A stretch of 64,000 nt of DNA from Halobacterium litoreum (GCF_021233415.1 NZ_CP089466.1:1488001-1552000), one strand, 5' to 3'; numbered from the stretch's first letter, positions 51,171-60,733 are shown. The notes: a model not told the origin generated them from the sequence alone. Made by a program: numbers and translations.

Positions 51171-51406
51171 CCCGCACCGCCACCGTCCGTACCGAGGTCG
51201 CGGACCCCGAGTTGGTCGCGGCCTGCGTCCGCCCGGACAACACCGACGAGATGCAGACCGGCGTGGAGGACGGTGCCGTCGTGACGCGCATCGAGCGCGA
51301 CGACACCGGCGGCCTCCAGTCCACGCTCGACGACTACGTCGTCAACCTCACCGTCGCTTCGGAAGTCGCACAGCACGCACACCGACACACCACACACCAA
51401 TCATGA
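51167..51406 (+). CDS. pcc1: KEOPS complex subunit Pcc1
   Basis: A 79-residue protein with the Pcc1 pattern: a beta strand (TATVRTEVADP), a helix (ELVAACVRPDNTDEM), and IERDDTGGLQSTLDDYVVNLTVASEVAQ. Pcc1 dimerises the KEOPS complex, which makes t6A at position 37 of ANN-decoding tRNAs. It overlaps the RecJ-like gene by 4 bp and the eS1 gene by 4 bp, so the cluster is translationally coupled. Confidence 0.87.
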   Translation: MTRTATVRTEVADPELVAACVRPDNTDEMQTGVEDGAVVTRIERDDTGGLQSTLDDYVVNLTVASEVAQHAHRHTTHQS

Positions 51407-52032
51407 GCGAACGTTCCGTATCCAAGCAGAACCAGGAGAAGCGGTGGTACACCGTCCTCGCGCCGGAGGAGTTCGACCGGCAAGAGCTCGGTGAGACCCT
51501 CGCTGAAGAACCCGAACAGGTCTACGACCGAACCATCCAGACGACGCTCTCGGAACTCACCGACGGCGGCGAGAACAACATCAAGCTCACGTTCCAGATT
51601 ACGGACGTGGGCAGCGACACCGCGTCGACCGAGTTCGTGAAGTCCGAGCTGACGCGTGACTACAAGCGCAGTCTCGTGCGCCGCGGCTCTTCGAAGATCG
51701 AGTGCGCAATCACGGTGCTGACGACGGACGACTACCGCGTCCAGATTCAGCCCGTCGCGTACACGACCAAGCAGGCCGACCAGAGCCAGCAGAAGGCCAT
51801 CCGCCGCACGATGATCGACCTCGTCGAGGAAGCCGGCGAGGAGCGCACGTTCGAGTCGCTCGTCGACTCCGCGCTCGAGGGCCGTCTGTCCTCGGCGATT
51901 TACGGCGAAGCGAACACCATCTACCCGCTGCGCCGCGTCGAGGTCCAGAAGACGACGCTCGTCGCGCACCCCGAGGAGGTCCACGAGGAAGAGGAGACCT
52001 CCGTGGACGTCGAGGAAGAGGACGAGGCGTAA
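51403..52032 (+). CDS. rps3ae: 30S ribosomal protein eS1 (S3Ae)
   Basis: A 209-residue eS1 protein: KRWYTVLAPEEFDRQELGET near residue 13, then NNIKLTFQITDVG, FVKSELTRDYKRSLVRRGSSKIE, and IYPLRRVEVQKTTLVAHPEEV (in outline). It binds near the mRNA exit site of the small subunit. The tail is acidic (EEEETSVDVEEEDEA). The ATG at 51403 overlaps the Pcc1 stop. Confidence 0.96.
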   Translation: MSERSVSKQNQEKRWYTVLAPEEFDRQELGETLAEEPEQVYDRTIQTTLSELTDGGENNIKLTFQITDVGSDTASTEFVKSELTRDYKRSLVRRGSSKIECAITVLTTDDYRVQIQPVAYTTKQADQSQQKAIRRTMIDLVEEAGEERTFESLVDSALEGRLSSAIYGEANTIYPLRRVEVQKTTLVAHPEEVHEEEETSVDVEEEDEA

Positions 52033-52121
52033 CGACGCCACTCGATTCCGGACTTTCTATTCGCGCTCACCGGCCAGCGGTGGCACCGTCCCGAGCGGCG
52101 AGTCGGTGACGGCGACGCGGC

Positions 52122-52571
52122 TCACTCGGTGACGAGGACGCGACCGCGCATCCCCGCGCTCTCGTGGGGGATACAGAAGTAGTAGTAGTCGCCGGGCACC
52201 TCGAAGGTGTGTTCGTAGGTCTCGCCGGGGGCGACGATGCCGCCGCCGCCGAGGCTGTTCTCCCAGGCGTTCCGCGCGCTCTGTTCGTCCTCGAAGCCGC
52301 CGGAGGCGAAGTAGTCGGCGCCGTCGGGGATGCCGGAGTCGTATCCGGTGACCGTGTGGTTCCGAGACCCGGAGTTCGCCCAGACGACGGTGTCGCCGAC
52401 CGACGCCTCGAACGTCGGCTGGCTCGTGTCGTCGACGGCGGGCTTGGGGACGAACGCGTTGGACTGCATGCCGATGTCGTACTCGGAGGACGCGAGCGAC
52501 GGGCCGAGACAGCCGGCGAGCGCAGTGGTCGCGAGTGCGGCACCCGAAGCGAGGAACGCCCGGCGTTGCAT
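52122..52571 (-). CDS. Halocyanin-like blue copper Tat lipoprotein
   Basis: A 149-residue protein with a Tat lipoprotein signal (RRAFLASGAALATTALAGC) and one cupredoxin domain. Copper ligands are visible: His in SRNHTVTGYD near residue 80, and Cys, His and Met in YFCIPHESAGM near 130-142. It would carry electrons outside the cell membrane. The ATG at 52569-52571 puts the RR signal at the N-terminus. A TATA-like CCTAAATG lies about 28 nt upstream. It diverges from the archaetidylserine synthase gene. Confidence 0.92.
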   Translation of the reverse strand: MQRRAFLASGAALATTALAGCLGPSLASSEYDIGMQSNAFVPKPAVDDTSQPTFEASVGDTVVWANSGSRNHTVTGYDSGIPDGADYFASGGFEDEQSARNAWENSLGGGGIVAPGETYEHTFEVPGDYYYFCIPHESAGMRGRVLVTE

Positions 52572-52694
52572 ACGAGACACTCGGTGGGTCGGGCATTTAG
52601 GCGGCTTGGTACGGGCGTCGAATCCGGCGCGGGCCGGGGGACGGCCCGGTCGCGGATGTAAACACGTAAGGACGCCTGCCGAGTTTGGCGTGAC

Positions 52695-53384
52695 ATGCGC
52701 CCCCGCTTCGTGGGCCGGTTGGGCGTCGCGGACGTCGTGACGGCGGCGAACGCGGCGCTGGGGTTCGTTGCGGTGGTGGCGGCGACGGTGGACGTCGGGC
52801 TGGCGGCCCGGCTCGTGTTGCTCGCGGCCATCGCTGACGGACTCGACGGCCTGCTCGCGCGCCGGTACGGGTCGACGCCCGCCGGACAGCACCTCGACTC
52901 GCTGGCGGACGTGGCGTCGTTCGGCGTCGCGCCCGCGGCGCTGGTCGCCGTCGTCGCCCGCGACGCGTGGGGATTCGAGAGCGCGTGGGGCGCGCTCGCC
53001 GTCGCGGCGGGCGCGCTATTCGTCGCCGCGGGCGTGATTCGCCTCGGCCTCTACACCGCCTACGACACGGGGAACGCCCACACCGAGGGCGTGCCGACGA
53101 CGCTCGCGGCGACCCTGCTCGCGGCGGGCGTGCTCGCGGGCGTCGGCGACCCGCGCGTCGTCGTGGGCGCCACACTGCTTCTGACGCCGCTGATGGTCTC
53201 TACCGTCGAGTACCCGGACTTGCTCCCGCGGGACGCGCTCGCGATGGGTGTCGTGCAGGCCGCCGCAGTTCTGGTGCCGGCGCTCGCAGGTCGCGTGTTC
53301 CCGCGTGCCCTGTTGGCGTGGGCGCTGGCGTATCTCGCGCTCGCGCCGCGGTTCTACTGGCGGAGCGAAGGGAAACGCTCATAG
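52695..53384 (+). CDS. assA: Archaetidylserine synthase (CDP-alcohol phosphatidyltransferase)
   Basis: A 229-residue membrane enzyme with about six hydrophobic helices and the CDP-alcohol phosphotransferase signature DG-x2-AR-x8-G-x3-D-x3-D, seen as ADGLDGLLARRYGS and then GQHLDSLADVAS near residues 50-75. It joins L-serine to CDP-archaeol; the product feeds archaetidylethanolamine and the lipid attachment of archaeosortase substrates. It probably shares a transcript with the HEAT-repeat gene 23 bp downstream. Confidence 0.87.
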   Translation: MRPRFVGRLGVADVVTAANAALGFVAVVAATVDVGLAARLVLLAAIADGLDGLLARRYGSTPAGQHLDSLADVASFGVAPAALVAVVARDAWGFESAWGALAVAAGALFVAAGVIRLGLYTAYDTGNAHTEGVPTTLAATLLAAGVLAGVGDPRVVVGATLLLTPLMVSTVEYPDLLPRDALAMGVVQAAAVLVPALAGRVFPRALLAWALAYLALAPRFYWRSEGKRS

Positions 53385-53407
53385 GCGCGCTGGCGGAAGC
53401 CATTGGT

Positions 53408-54712
53408 ATGAGCGACGGGGACGAGGAACCCGAAGACGCACCCGAGGAGTCGGCCGACGAGTCGACGACGGAACTCGACGCCGACACGCTGGAATCGCGG
53501 CTCGACGACGCCGGCGAGGCGCTCGAAGCCGCCGAGACGGAGGCCGACCTCGACGACGTCGAGGCGACACTCGACGGCGTGGAGAGCGACGTCGAGGCCG
53601 CCGACCTGCCGGAGCCCGACGACGAGGACGAGGAGAGCCGCGAGGAGGCCCTCCAGTCCCGAATCGACGAACTCCGCAGTGACCTCGACGAGCAGCGCGG
53701 TCCGTACGCCGCCGACGCCGTCGAAACCGTCGAGGACGCCCAGTCTACCATCGAGAGCACGCGCTGGACCGAACAGGGCGAAGACGAACTCGCCGATGCC
53801 GTGAGCGCGTTCCTCGACGACGCGGGCGACGTGCTCGACGAGTCCTTCGACGCGACCGCGGACGCGTCGCCGGAGGACCTCGCGGGCGACCTCGACGGCG
53901 TCGTGGACGCAATCGAGACCGCGGACCTCGACGCAGACGAGGACGCCGACGACATCGCGGCGCTCGTCGAGGCCGCCGACGGCCTCGCCGACGGCGTGGA
54001 GGACGCCCAGGCGTGGGACGACCTCTCCGTCCGCCAGAAGCTCCGCGCCGAGGGCTACTACGACGTGATGGGGCAGAAGCACAAGGACTTCCCGCCGGAG
54101 TGGACCGCCCTGAAGGAGTGGGAGAAACGCGGGAACGTCGAGATGATTCTGCTCTGCATGGAGCACATGGGCGACTCCGAGTTCATGGAGCGCCACTGCC
54201 TCGACGCGCTCCTCCACGTCGCCAAGGAGGAGGCCCTCGACGAGGTCGGCCAGCGCGCCGCGCGCCGCGACGAGAAGGCCGTCGAAATCGTCGGGAAAAT
54301 CGGGAGCGAGGACGGTCTCGAACACATCGAGGACTACGCCGACGACGACGGCAGCAACGTCACGCTCCAGACGACCGCGCTGAAGGCGGTCGGCGAAATC
54401 GGGAGCGAGGACTCCACCCAACTCGTCGCGAACCAACTCGACGTGGACGTCGCTGACGTACGCAGTCAGGCCGCGCGCTCGCTCGGTCTCATCGGCGACA
54501 CGCGCGCCATCGACCCGCTCGCGGACGCGCTCGCCGACGACGAGTCGGACACCGTGCGCGCCTCGGCGGCGTGGGCGCTCGTCCAAATCGGCACCGAGAG
54601 CGCGCTCGAAGCCGCCGCTGAGTACGCCGACGACGAGTCGTACATCGTCGAACAGGAGGCCGCGAAGGCCGACGACGCGCTCGACAGCGACACCGCGGAA
54701 GCCGCCGCGTAA
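53408..54712 (+). CDS. HEAT-repeat protein with acidic N-terminal half
   Basis: A 434-residue soluble protein. Residues about 1-200 are highly acidic and predicted helical (many Glu/Asp with Ala: LESRLDDAGEALEAAETEADLDDVEATL in outline), possibly coiled. A conserved middle (KLRAEGYYDVMGQKHKDFPPEWTALKEWEKRGNVE) precedes HEAT repeats in the C-terminal half (TTALKAVGEIGSEDSTQLV, AARSLGLIGDTRAIDPLADAL, ASAAWALVQIGTESALEAAAEY). Such repeats bind other proteins. The ATG at 53408 is preferred over upstream readings that overlap assA out of frame. The partner is unknown. Confidence 0.8.
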   Translation: MSDGDEEPEDAPEESADESTTELDADTLESRLDDAGEALEAAETEADLDDVEATLDGVESDVEAADLPEPDDEDEESREEALQSRIDELRSDLDEQRGPYAADAVETVEDAQSTIESTRWTEQGEDELADAVSAFLDDAGDVLDESFDATADASPEDLAGDLDGVVDAIETADLDADEDADDIAALVEAADGLADGVEDAQAWDDLSVRQKLRAEGYYDVMGQKHKDFPPEWTALKEWEKRGNVEMILLCMEHMGDSEFMERHCLDALLHVAKEEALDEVGQRAARRDEKAVEIVGKIGSEDGLEHIEDYADDDGSNVTLQTTALKAVGEIGSEDSTQLVANQLDVDVADVRSQAARSLGLIGDTRAIDPLADALADDESDTVRASAAWALVQIGTESALEAAAEYADDESYIVEQEAAKADDALDSDTAEAAA

Positions 54713-54787
54713 TCTCGAACTCTCCCCCGTTTTCCCGTCCGGTAGCGTCGCGTAGGTTCAAGTGCGAGGACGGGACCACCCGGTGGC

Positions 54788-56323
54788 GTGCTCGCGAGAG
54801 TCGCGGTCGCCGTCCTGCTCGCGTCGGCGACCATCACCGCTGTCGCGCCGAACCCGGCGAGCGACGGCGACCGCGGGGAGTTCGTCGCCGTCACCTTCGA
54901 CGAGCCGACGAACACGACCGGGTGGACGCTCACCGACGGCGACACCGCGGTCGCGCTCCCGAACCGCACGCTTTCGGGGACGGTCGCGCTCTCCACGGCC
55001 CCGTCCGCGGCCCGAAATCGAACCGACCTCCCGGCCGTCGCGCTCAGCGGCGACCTGTCGCTGGCGAACGGGGGCGAGCGCGTCGAACTCCGCGCTGACG
55101 GCGACCGCGTGGACGCGCTGGCGTACCCGGACGCGCCGACCGCCGAGTCGTGGAACGGCACCGAGTGGACGCCCCTGGGCGCGACCGACTTCCCCGTGTT
55201 TTCCGCGCGTGACGTCTCGGTCACCGGGTTCGTGCTCCCAGACAATCCGGGGCCGCCGCTGTCGGTCGTGGAGAGCGCCGACGCCCGACTCTACCTCGCC
55301 GGATACACGCTCACGTCCGAGCGCGTGACGCGAGCGCTCGCCGCCGCGGAGCGCCGGGGCGTGGACGTGCGCGTGCTCGTGGAAGGCGGCGTGGCGGGCG
55401 GGATGCCGCGCTCGGAGGGCGCACGTCTCGACGCCCTCGCCGAGGTCGGCGTCGACGTGCGAGTCGTGGACGGCGAGCGCGCGCGGTACAGTTTCCACCA
55501 CGCGAAGTACGCCGTCGCCGACGACCGCGCCGTCGTGCTCTCGGAGAACTGGAAGCCGGCCGGTACGGGGGGTCACGCCAGCCGAGGGTGGGGCGTGACG
55601 CTCCGCGACGGCGGCGTCGCCGACTACCTCGCTCGCGTGTTCCGCGCGGACACCGGCTGGCCGGACGCCAAACCGTGGGCGGACATCCGCGAGAACACCA
55701 CGCTCGTCGGCGACGACCCCGCGACCGAGTCGTATCCGACGCGATTCCCGGCAATGAGCGCGCGGGCCGACGAAGTGCGCGTCCTCCTAGCACCGGACAA
55801 CGCGCGCCGGGGCGTCCGCGAGTTCGTGGCGGCCGCCGACGACTCGCTGGTCGTCCAACAGGTATCCTTAGACCCGCAGAGCGCGTTCGTGAACTGGACG
55901 ATAGCCGCGGCGCGACGCGGCGTCAGCGTGCGCGTGTTGCTGTCCGGGACGTGGTACTCGCAGGAAGAAAATCGGAACGTTACGGAGCGCCTGCGTTCGG
56001 TCGCCGACCGCGAGAACCTGGACTTGCGGGCGCGCCTCGTGGAACCGCGCTCGCGGTTCGACAAGATTCACGTGAAGGGCGCGGTCGCCGACGGGGAGCG
56101 CGCGCTCGTCGGGAGCCTGAACTGGAACGACCACGCGGCCACGGAGAACCGCGAAGTCGTCGCGGTCGTGGACGACGACCGAATCGCGGGCTACTACGAG
56201 CGCGCGTTCACCGCGGACTGGCGGGGCGGCGCGTGGCGGTTGCCGGTCGGCCTGGGCGGACTGGTCGCGGCCGCGGGGCTGGCCGGTGCGCTGGCCGCGA
56301 GAAGAATCGAGTTCGCCGAGTGA
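54788..56323 (+). CDS. Surface phospholipase D-like protein with lamin-tail-like N-terminus
   Basis: A 511-residue exported protein: signal peptide (RVAVAVLLASATITAVA), then a lamin-tail-like domain (about 25-150, PASDGDRGEFVAVTFDEPTN...WTLTDGDTAVALPN). Two PLD repeats carry HxKxxxxD motifs: HHAKYAVADDRAVVLSENW near 238 and IHVKGAVADGERALVGSLNWN near 425. A C-terminal membrane helix (about 485-505) and short basic tail anchor it. Both catalytic His-Lys pairs are intact, so it may cleave phosphodiesters in lipid or DNA outside the cell. The GTG start at 54788 sits directly before the signal. Confidence 0.82.
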   Translation: MLARVAVAVLLASATITAVAPNPASDGDRGEFVAVTFDEPTNTTGWTLTDGDTAVALPNRTLSGTVALSTAPSAARNRTDLPAVALSGDLSLANGGERVELRADGDRVDALAYPDAPTAESWNGTEWTPLGATDFPVFSARDVSVTGFVLPDNPGPPLSVVESADARLYLAGYTLTSERVTRALAAAERRGVDVRVLVEGGVAGGMPRSEGARLDALAEVGVDVRVVDGERARYSFHHAKYAVADDRAVVLSENWKPAGTGGHASRGWGVTLRDGGVADYLARVFRADTGWPDAKPWADIRENTTLVGDDPATESYPTRFPAMSARADEVRVLLAPDNARRGVREFVAAADDSLVVQQVSLDPQSAFVNWTIAAARRGVSVRVLLSGTWYSQEENRNVTERLRSVADRENLDLRARLVEPRSRFDKIHVKGAVADGERALVGSLNWNDHAATENREVVAVVDDDRIAGYYERAFTADWRGGAWRLPVGLGGLVAAAGLAGALAARRIEFAE

Positions 56324-58216
56324 CTACCGCTGGGGGGCGCTCCGGAGTTCCTCGTCGAGTTCGGCTTCCGCCATCTTCTCGATGAGCGCGTCGAGGACCT
56401 CCTCGCGCATCCCCGGCACGAACCGAATCGAGCCGACGACGAGGTGGCCGCCGCCGGAGACGCCGGCGCCGGGCAGTTCGTCGTTCAGGTCCTCGACCAT
56501 CGTCGGGATGTCGAGGCGCACGCCGTCCGACCGGAGCACGGCGAAGTCGGGGCCGTAGCCGATGGTGATGACGGGTTCACCCGTCTCCTCGACCTTGCGG
56601 TCGTGAATCTCGCCCGTCGTCTTGCCGGGCGCGGGGTACGTGAACCGGTGGGCGTGGTTCTCCACGTCGATGCGGTAGAGGTTCGCGCCGTTCGCGACGC
56701 GCTCGTGTTCGACGTGGCTCTCGGCGGCGTCTAACTGCTCGGCGACGTCCTCGTCGGCGCGCTCCGCGAGGAACGGCACGAGTTCGCGGTGGCGCTCGTC
56801 GTCGCCGTTCACGTTCAACACGTCGTTGATGAGTTGCGTGCCGGGGTCGTAGCGGAGCATGTACGCCTCGTAGTCCAGCGCCTCGCTAATCTGCTGGAGG
56901 AACTCCTCGTCGTAGCCGGCGTCGCGCGCGAGGTCGAGGTAGTCGGTCATCGCGTCGGCCTTCGAGCGGTCCGAGAGGCCGGCGACCGCCGGGACGTGTT
57001 CGAGTTCGTCGGTGAGGCCCGGGTAAATCATGCGCGCGAGTTCGACGCAGAGCATCCCCGTCGTGATGCGGTAGTCCTCGCCGTGGAGGTAGGGGTTGAC
57101 GTGCTCGTCGACGAGCGGGTCGACCGCCTCGGGGTCGGGGTGGTGGTGGTCGACGACGACGATGGGGATGTCGTAGTGGTCGAGGGTCTTGTACGCGGGC
57201 GTGTCCTCCTCGGTGCTGCCGTTGTCAAGCATCAGGAGGAGCGGGAGTTTCTGGCCGTGGCGCGCGCGGTCCTCCAGCGCGAAGTTCAGGTCCCGGGTGG
57301 CGTCTTCCATCTCGTAGTACGGCGCCTTGCTCGGGAGGCGCTTGAGGAGGTGGCGAGCGGCGTCCTCGTCGTGGTGGGCGTCCTCAATGAACTGCGTGAG
57401 CGCGTACTGGACGGGGACGCTCGCGCACATGCCGTCGCCGTCGGCGTGGTGGCGCATCCGAATCGGGCGGCCTTCGAGGACGGCGCGGCGGAGCGTGCGC
57501 GCCACGTCGCGGAGGCCCGGAATCATCTGTTCGAGCGCCGGCCACTCGACGAGCGGTTCGGTGTCGACGGGTTCGGCCTGCTCGGCGAACGCGGCGTCGA
57601 GGCGGCGAGCGACGTCGGCGCTCTCGTCGCCGTCGAGCACGTCCAGCGAACCGACTTCTATCTGGTAGGTGCCCTCGCGTTCCTCGACCTCGCCGTTGAC
57701 GTGGACGAAGTCACCGACCTCGACGTCGGGGTGGGCGCGGACGCCGGCGTCCTCGAAGGCGGTACACGGCACCGCGTTGGTCTCGTCTCGCACCCGGAAG
57801 ATGGTGGGGCCGGCGGTCTGCTTGATTTGGACGACTTCGCCCTCGACGTGGACGGTGTCGCCGACCCGGTCGCCGACCGAGGCCGCGGCGGTGCGCTCGT
57901 AGTCGTGGGCGCGGTCGACCGTCTCGGGGTCGTCGGGGTCCGCGAGTTCGAAACTCAGGTCGCCGTTGTCCCGAATCTCGGTGAGGTGGACGACGGTCTC
58001 GTCGCCGACGTCGAAGTCCTCGTCGCCGTCGAACGTGGACTCGTGGACGAGTCCGGAGACGTTCTCGGAGAGGTCGACGAAGACGCCGTACTCGACGACG
58101 CCGTTGACCGTCGCGCGGTAGCGTTCACCCGTGGCGACGTCCTGCGTGGTACAAGAAGAGTGGAGGTCGACGACGACCGGGCCGTCGGCCCCGTCGTCGG
58201 CGGTCGCGTCAGTCAT
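56324..58216 (-). CDS. DHH family phosphoesterase with S1 and OB domains
   Basis: A 630-residue cytoplasmic protein. An S1-type RNA-binding domain (about 25-90; [28 protein letters not shown]), an OB domain (about 115-200) and a DHH domain follow in order. DHH motifs: [13 protein letters not shown] near 255, LLLMLDNGS near 325, [11 protein letters not shown] near 350, and the DHHA1 element [17 protein letters not shown] near 590. It is probably a nuclease or nanoRNase acting on RNA or DNA, and unlike the RecJ-like protein at 50112 it keeps all motifs. The TATA-like AGTTAAAAAC lies about 30 nt upstream of the ATG at 58216. Confidence 0.9.
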   Translation of the reverse strand: MTDATADDGADGPVVVDLHSSCTTQDVATGERYRATVNGVVEYGVFVDLSENVSGLVHESTFDGDEDFDVGDETVVHLTEIRDNGDLSFELADPDDPETVDRAHDYERTAAASVGDRVGDTVHVEGEVVQIKQTAGPTIFRVRDETNAVPCTAFEDAGVRAHPDVEVGDFVHVNGEVEEREGTYQIEVGSLDVLDGDESADVARRLDAAFAEQAEPVDTEPLVEWPALEQMIPGLRDVARTLRRAVLEGRPIRMRHHADGDGMCASVPVQYALTQFIEDAHHDEDAARHLLKRLPSKAPYYEMEDATRDLNFALEDRARHGQKLPLLLMLDNGSTEEDTPAYKTLDHYDIPIVVVDHHHPDPEAVDPLVDEHVNPYLHGEDYRITTGMLCVELARMIYPGLTDELEHVPAVAGLSDRSKADAMTDYLDLARDAGYDEEFLQQISEALDYEAYMLRYDPGTQLINDVLNVNGDDERHRELVPFLAERADEDVAEQLDAAESHVEHERVANGANLYRIDVENHAHRFTYPAPGKTTGEIHDRKVEETGEPVITIGYGPDFAVLRSDGVRLDIPTMVEDLNDELPGAGVSGGGHLVVGSIRFVPGMREEVLDALIEKMAEAELDEELRSAPQR

Positions 58217-58314
58217 CTTGGAGTGTCTTAGCCCGCGCGCGTTTTTAACTCTTTACAGGCCGGGACGACGGGTGTTTCGGAAGCCTCAACAGTCGCGGGC
58301 GTCGAAACTGGGGT

Positions 58315-58797
58315 ATGGTGTTCGGTGGGCGTCCGACCGTCCGCGGTATCGCGGCGGACGCACTGGAGTTCGCGATGGAGGCCGCCGAGGACTCCCACCC
58401 CGACGAGTACCTCGGCTTGCTCCGCGCGACGCCCGCGAAGGACCTCGGTGTCGCCGACGACGGCTACGTCGTGACCGACGTGCTCGTCGTGCCCGGAACG
58501 GAGACCAACCCCGTGAGCGCGACGTTCGGGTCGACGCAAGTCCCGAACGACATGCGGAACGTCGGGAGCGTCCACTCCCACCCGAACGGCGTGCTCGCGC
58601 CGTCGGACGCCGACCGGGCGACGTTCGGCAAGGGACAGGTCCACATCATCCTCGGGCACCCGTACCGCCGGAACGACTGGCGGGCGTTCGACAGCGAGGG
58701 CGAGCCGACGACGCTGGACGTACTGGACGTCGACCTCGAAGACCCGGAATCGTTTTTCGACTTCACGCAGGCAGACATCGACGAGGAACTGGAATGA
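58315..58797 (+). CDS. JAMM/MPN+ metalloprotease (desampylase-like)
   Basis: A 160-residue protein with the JAMM zinc motif: a Glu in [11 protein letters not shown] near residue 30 and [18 protein letters not shown] near 80-97 (HxH-x10-D). Archaeal JAMM enzymes cleave ubiquitin-like SAMP conjugates. The next gene, FAD synthase, overlaps by 4 bp (ATGA), so the pair is translated together. From memory, a similar JAMM-RibL neighbourhood exists in Haloferax; that would be worth comparing. The ATG at 58315 follows a GC-rich leader shared with the divergent DHH gene. Confidence 0.85.
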   Translation: MVFGGRPTVRGIAADALEFAMEAAEDSHPDEYLGLLRATPAKDLGVADDGYVVTDVLVVPGTETNPVSATFGSTQVPNDMRNVGSVHSHPNGVLAPSDADRATFGKGQVHIILGHPYRRNDWRAFDSEGEPTTLDVLDVDLEDPESFFDFTQADIDEELE

Positions 58798-59225
58798 GAC
58801 GAGTCGTCGCGCAGGGAACGTTCGACCTGATTCACCCCGGCCACGTCCACTATCTGGAGGACGCCGCCGCGATGGGGGACGAACTCCACGTCATCGTGGC
58901 GCGCCGGGAGAACGTCACGCACAAGGAACCGCCGGTTCTCCCGAACCGCCAGCGCCGCGACGTCGTCGGCGCGCTCGACGTGGTGGACGAGGCGCGCGTC
59001 GGCCACCCCGACGACATCTTCGCGCCAATCGAGGAGATAGAGCCGTCGGTCATCGCGCTCGGCTTCGACCAGCACCACGACCCGGAAGCCATCGAGGCGG
59101 AACTCGCGGACCGGGGCGTGGACTGCGAGGTCAGGCGGGCGTCGCCCCGCGAGAAGGGTTACGAGGGGGAACTGCTGTCGACGGGCAACATCATCGATCG
59201 GATTCTCGACCTGCGCGGCGACTGA
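58794..59225 (+). CDS. ribL: FAD synthase RibL (archaeal cytidylyltransferase-type)
   Basis: A 143-residue nucleotidyltransferase: [17 protein letters not shown] with the HxGH motif near residue 15, [29 protein letters not shown], and the late [13 protein letters not shown]. It transfers AMP (or CMP) to FMN to make FAD in archaea. The ATG overlaps the JAMM stop. It is soluble and the length matches RibL proteins. Confidence 0.9.
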   Translation: MRRVVAQGTFDLIHPGHVHYLEDAAAMGDELHVIVARRENVTHKEPPVLPNRQRRDVVGALDVVDEARVGHPDDIFAPIEEIEPSVIALGFDQHHDPEAIEAELADRGVDCEVRRASPREKGYEGELLSTGNIIDRILDLRGD

Positions 59226-59408
59226 CTACGAGTCGTCGGCGCGCTCCTTGGCCTTCTGTTCGGCGGTGTCCACGAGGTCTTTCGCTTCGTCGAGCGCGGA
59301 TTCCTTCTTGTCGTTTTCCGTCTCGGACTGTTTCGCGTCGATGGCGTCTCTGGCGGCGTCGGCGGCCGATTCGATGGCGTCGCTGGTCGAATCGTCGTCA
59401 CCAGACAT
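59226..59408 (-). CDS. Small acidic helical protein (60 aa)
   Basis: A 60-residue, highly charged protein (MSGDDDSTSDAIESAADAARDAIDAKQSE in outline, then KKESALDEAKDLVDTAEQKAKERADDS) that resembles short coiled-coil or CsbD-like stress proteins. An ATG 10 codons upstream is also open. It ends 1 nt after the ribL stop (convergent). The function is unknown. Confidence 0.55.
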   Translation of the reverse strand: MSGDDDSTSDAIESAADAARDAIDAKQSETENDKKESALDEAKDLVDTAEQKAKERADDS

Positions 59409-59477
59409 CGTAGTCGATGCGTCGTCTGCCAGCGCCAAGAATCTCGTGGCCGACGAGCGGTCGCGGACCGGTCCGCC

Positions 59478-60620
59478 TTACAGGCCGAGTTCGCGGCCGA
59501 TGACGAGATGCTGAATCTCGCTGGTGCCCTCGCCGATTTCCATCAGTTTCGCGTCGCGGAAGAACCGCTGGGGCGCGAAGTCCGTGGTGTAGCCGTAACC
59601 GCCGAGCGTCTGGACGGCGTCCTCGGCGACCTCGCGGGCGGCCTCGCTGGCGTCGAGTTTCGCGAGCGCGGACTCGCGGCCGACGGACTCGCCGTCGTCG
59701 TACTTCGAGGCGGCCCGGTGGGTGAGGAGGCGGGCGCGCTCGGTCTTCCGGTGCATGTCCACGAGTTTGTTCCGGATGGCGTCGAACTCCGAAATCGGCT
59801 GGCCGAACTGCTCGCGCTCGGTGGCGTACTCCTTCGCGGCGGAGAACGCGCCCTGCGCGAGCCCGGTGGAGAGCGCGGCGATGGAGATGCGGCCGCCGTC
59901 GAGGGTCTTTTTGGTCTGCTCCCAGCCCTCGCCCTCCTCGCCGAGCAGGCGGTCCTCGGGGATGCGGCAGTCGGTGAGTTGAATCTCGCAGGTCGGAGAG
60001 GCGTTCAGCCCCATCTTGTCCCACTCGGTCGTGACCTCGAAGCCGTCGTCGTTGCGCGGGTCGACGATGAACGTGGAGATGCCGCCGTAGCCCGCGTCCG
60101 GGTCGGTGACGGCCTTCACGAGGACGCTTCCGGCGACCGAGGCGTTGGTGATGAACTGCTTGGTGCCGTTCAGGACGTACTCGTCGCCGTCCTTCTCGGC
60201 CGTGGTGTCCATGTCGCTGGCGTCGCTCCCGCTGGACGGCTCGGTGAGCGCCCACGACCCGAGGTACTCGCCCTCCGCGAGCGGGCGGAGCCACTCCTCT
60301 TTCTGCTCCTCGGTACCGAACAGTTCGATGGGTTTCGACGCGAGCGAGATGTGCGCGGCGTACGAGAGGCCGATGGACCCGGAGACGCGCCCGAGTTCCT
60401 CGGTGACCAGCGAGTACATCAGTTGGTCGCCGCCGAGCCCGCCGTACTCCTCGCTGATGGGGACGCCCATCATGTCGAGGTCCGCGAGTTCGTCGAAGAC
60501 CTCCTCGGGGAAGCGGTGTTCCTCCTCGATGTCCCACGCGATGGGCTCGATTTCCTCCTCGCAGAACTCCCGAACGGTGTCCCGAATCATCCGGTGTTCG
60601 TCGGGAAGGTTGAAGTCCAT
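59478..60620 (-). CDS. acd: Acyl-CoA dehydrogenase
   Basis: A 380-residue FAD-linked dehydrogenase. LTEPSSGSDASDMDT (FAD/substrate contact), LNGTKQFITNASVA, CEIQLTDCRIPEDRLLGEEGEGW, and LGGYGYTTDFAPQRFFRDAKLMEIGEGTSEIQH (in outline) with the catalytic Glu in GEGTSEIQ near residue 366. It introduces the alpha-beta double bond in an acyl-CoA, passing electrons to ETF. The start at 60620 is 26 nt from a TTTATG box (60644-60649). A tandem 22-bp repeat lies just beyond that box. Confidence 0.94.
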   Translation of the reverse strand: MDFNLPDEHRMIRDTVREFCEEEIEPIAWDIEEEHRFPEEVFDELADLDMMGVPISEEYGGLGGDQLMYSLVTEELGRVSGSIGLSYAAHISLASKPIELFGTEEQKEEWLRPLAEGEYLGSWALTEPSSGSDASDMDTTAEKDGDEYVLNGTKQFITNASVAGSVLVKAVTDPDAGYGGISTFIVDPRNDDGFEVTTEWDKMGLNASPTCEIQLTDCRIPEDRLLGEEGEGWEQTKKTLDGGRISIAALSTGLAQGAFSAAKEYATEREQFGQPISEFDAIRNKLVDMHRKTERARLLTHRAASKYDDGESVGRESALAKLDASEAAREVAEDAVQTLGGYGYTTDFAPQRFFRDAKLMEIGEGTSEIQHLVIGRELGL

Positions 60621-60650
60621 GATTCAAAATTTGCCACCGACCGCATAAAC

Positions 60651-60694
60651 ACACCGGAACCGCCACTCCGAGACACCGGAACCGCCGCTCCGAG
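60651..60694. repeat. Two tandem 22-bp repeats upstream of the acd promoter
   Basis: A 22-bp unit starting ACACCGGAACCGCC at 60651-60672 is repeated at 60673-60694 with one substitution. It abuts the TATA-like box of the acyl-CoA dehydrogenase (60644-60649) and lies between that gene and the divergent RIO-like gene. It may be a pair of binding sites for a regulator. Confidence 0.6.
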
Positions 60695-60733
60695 CGCCGC
60701 CGGACATTTACCCCGGCGTCGTCTCTTTCGGTT

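Noticed and set aside
56789-58231. 480-codon open frame opposite the DHH protein
   Set aside because: It is Val/Glu/Asp-rich and motif-free; the minus-strand protein has S1, OB and DHH motifs.
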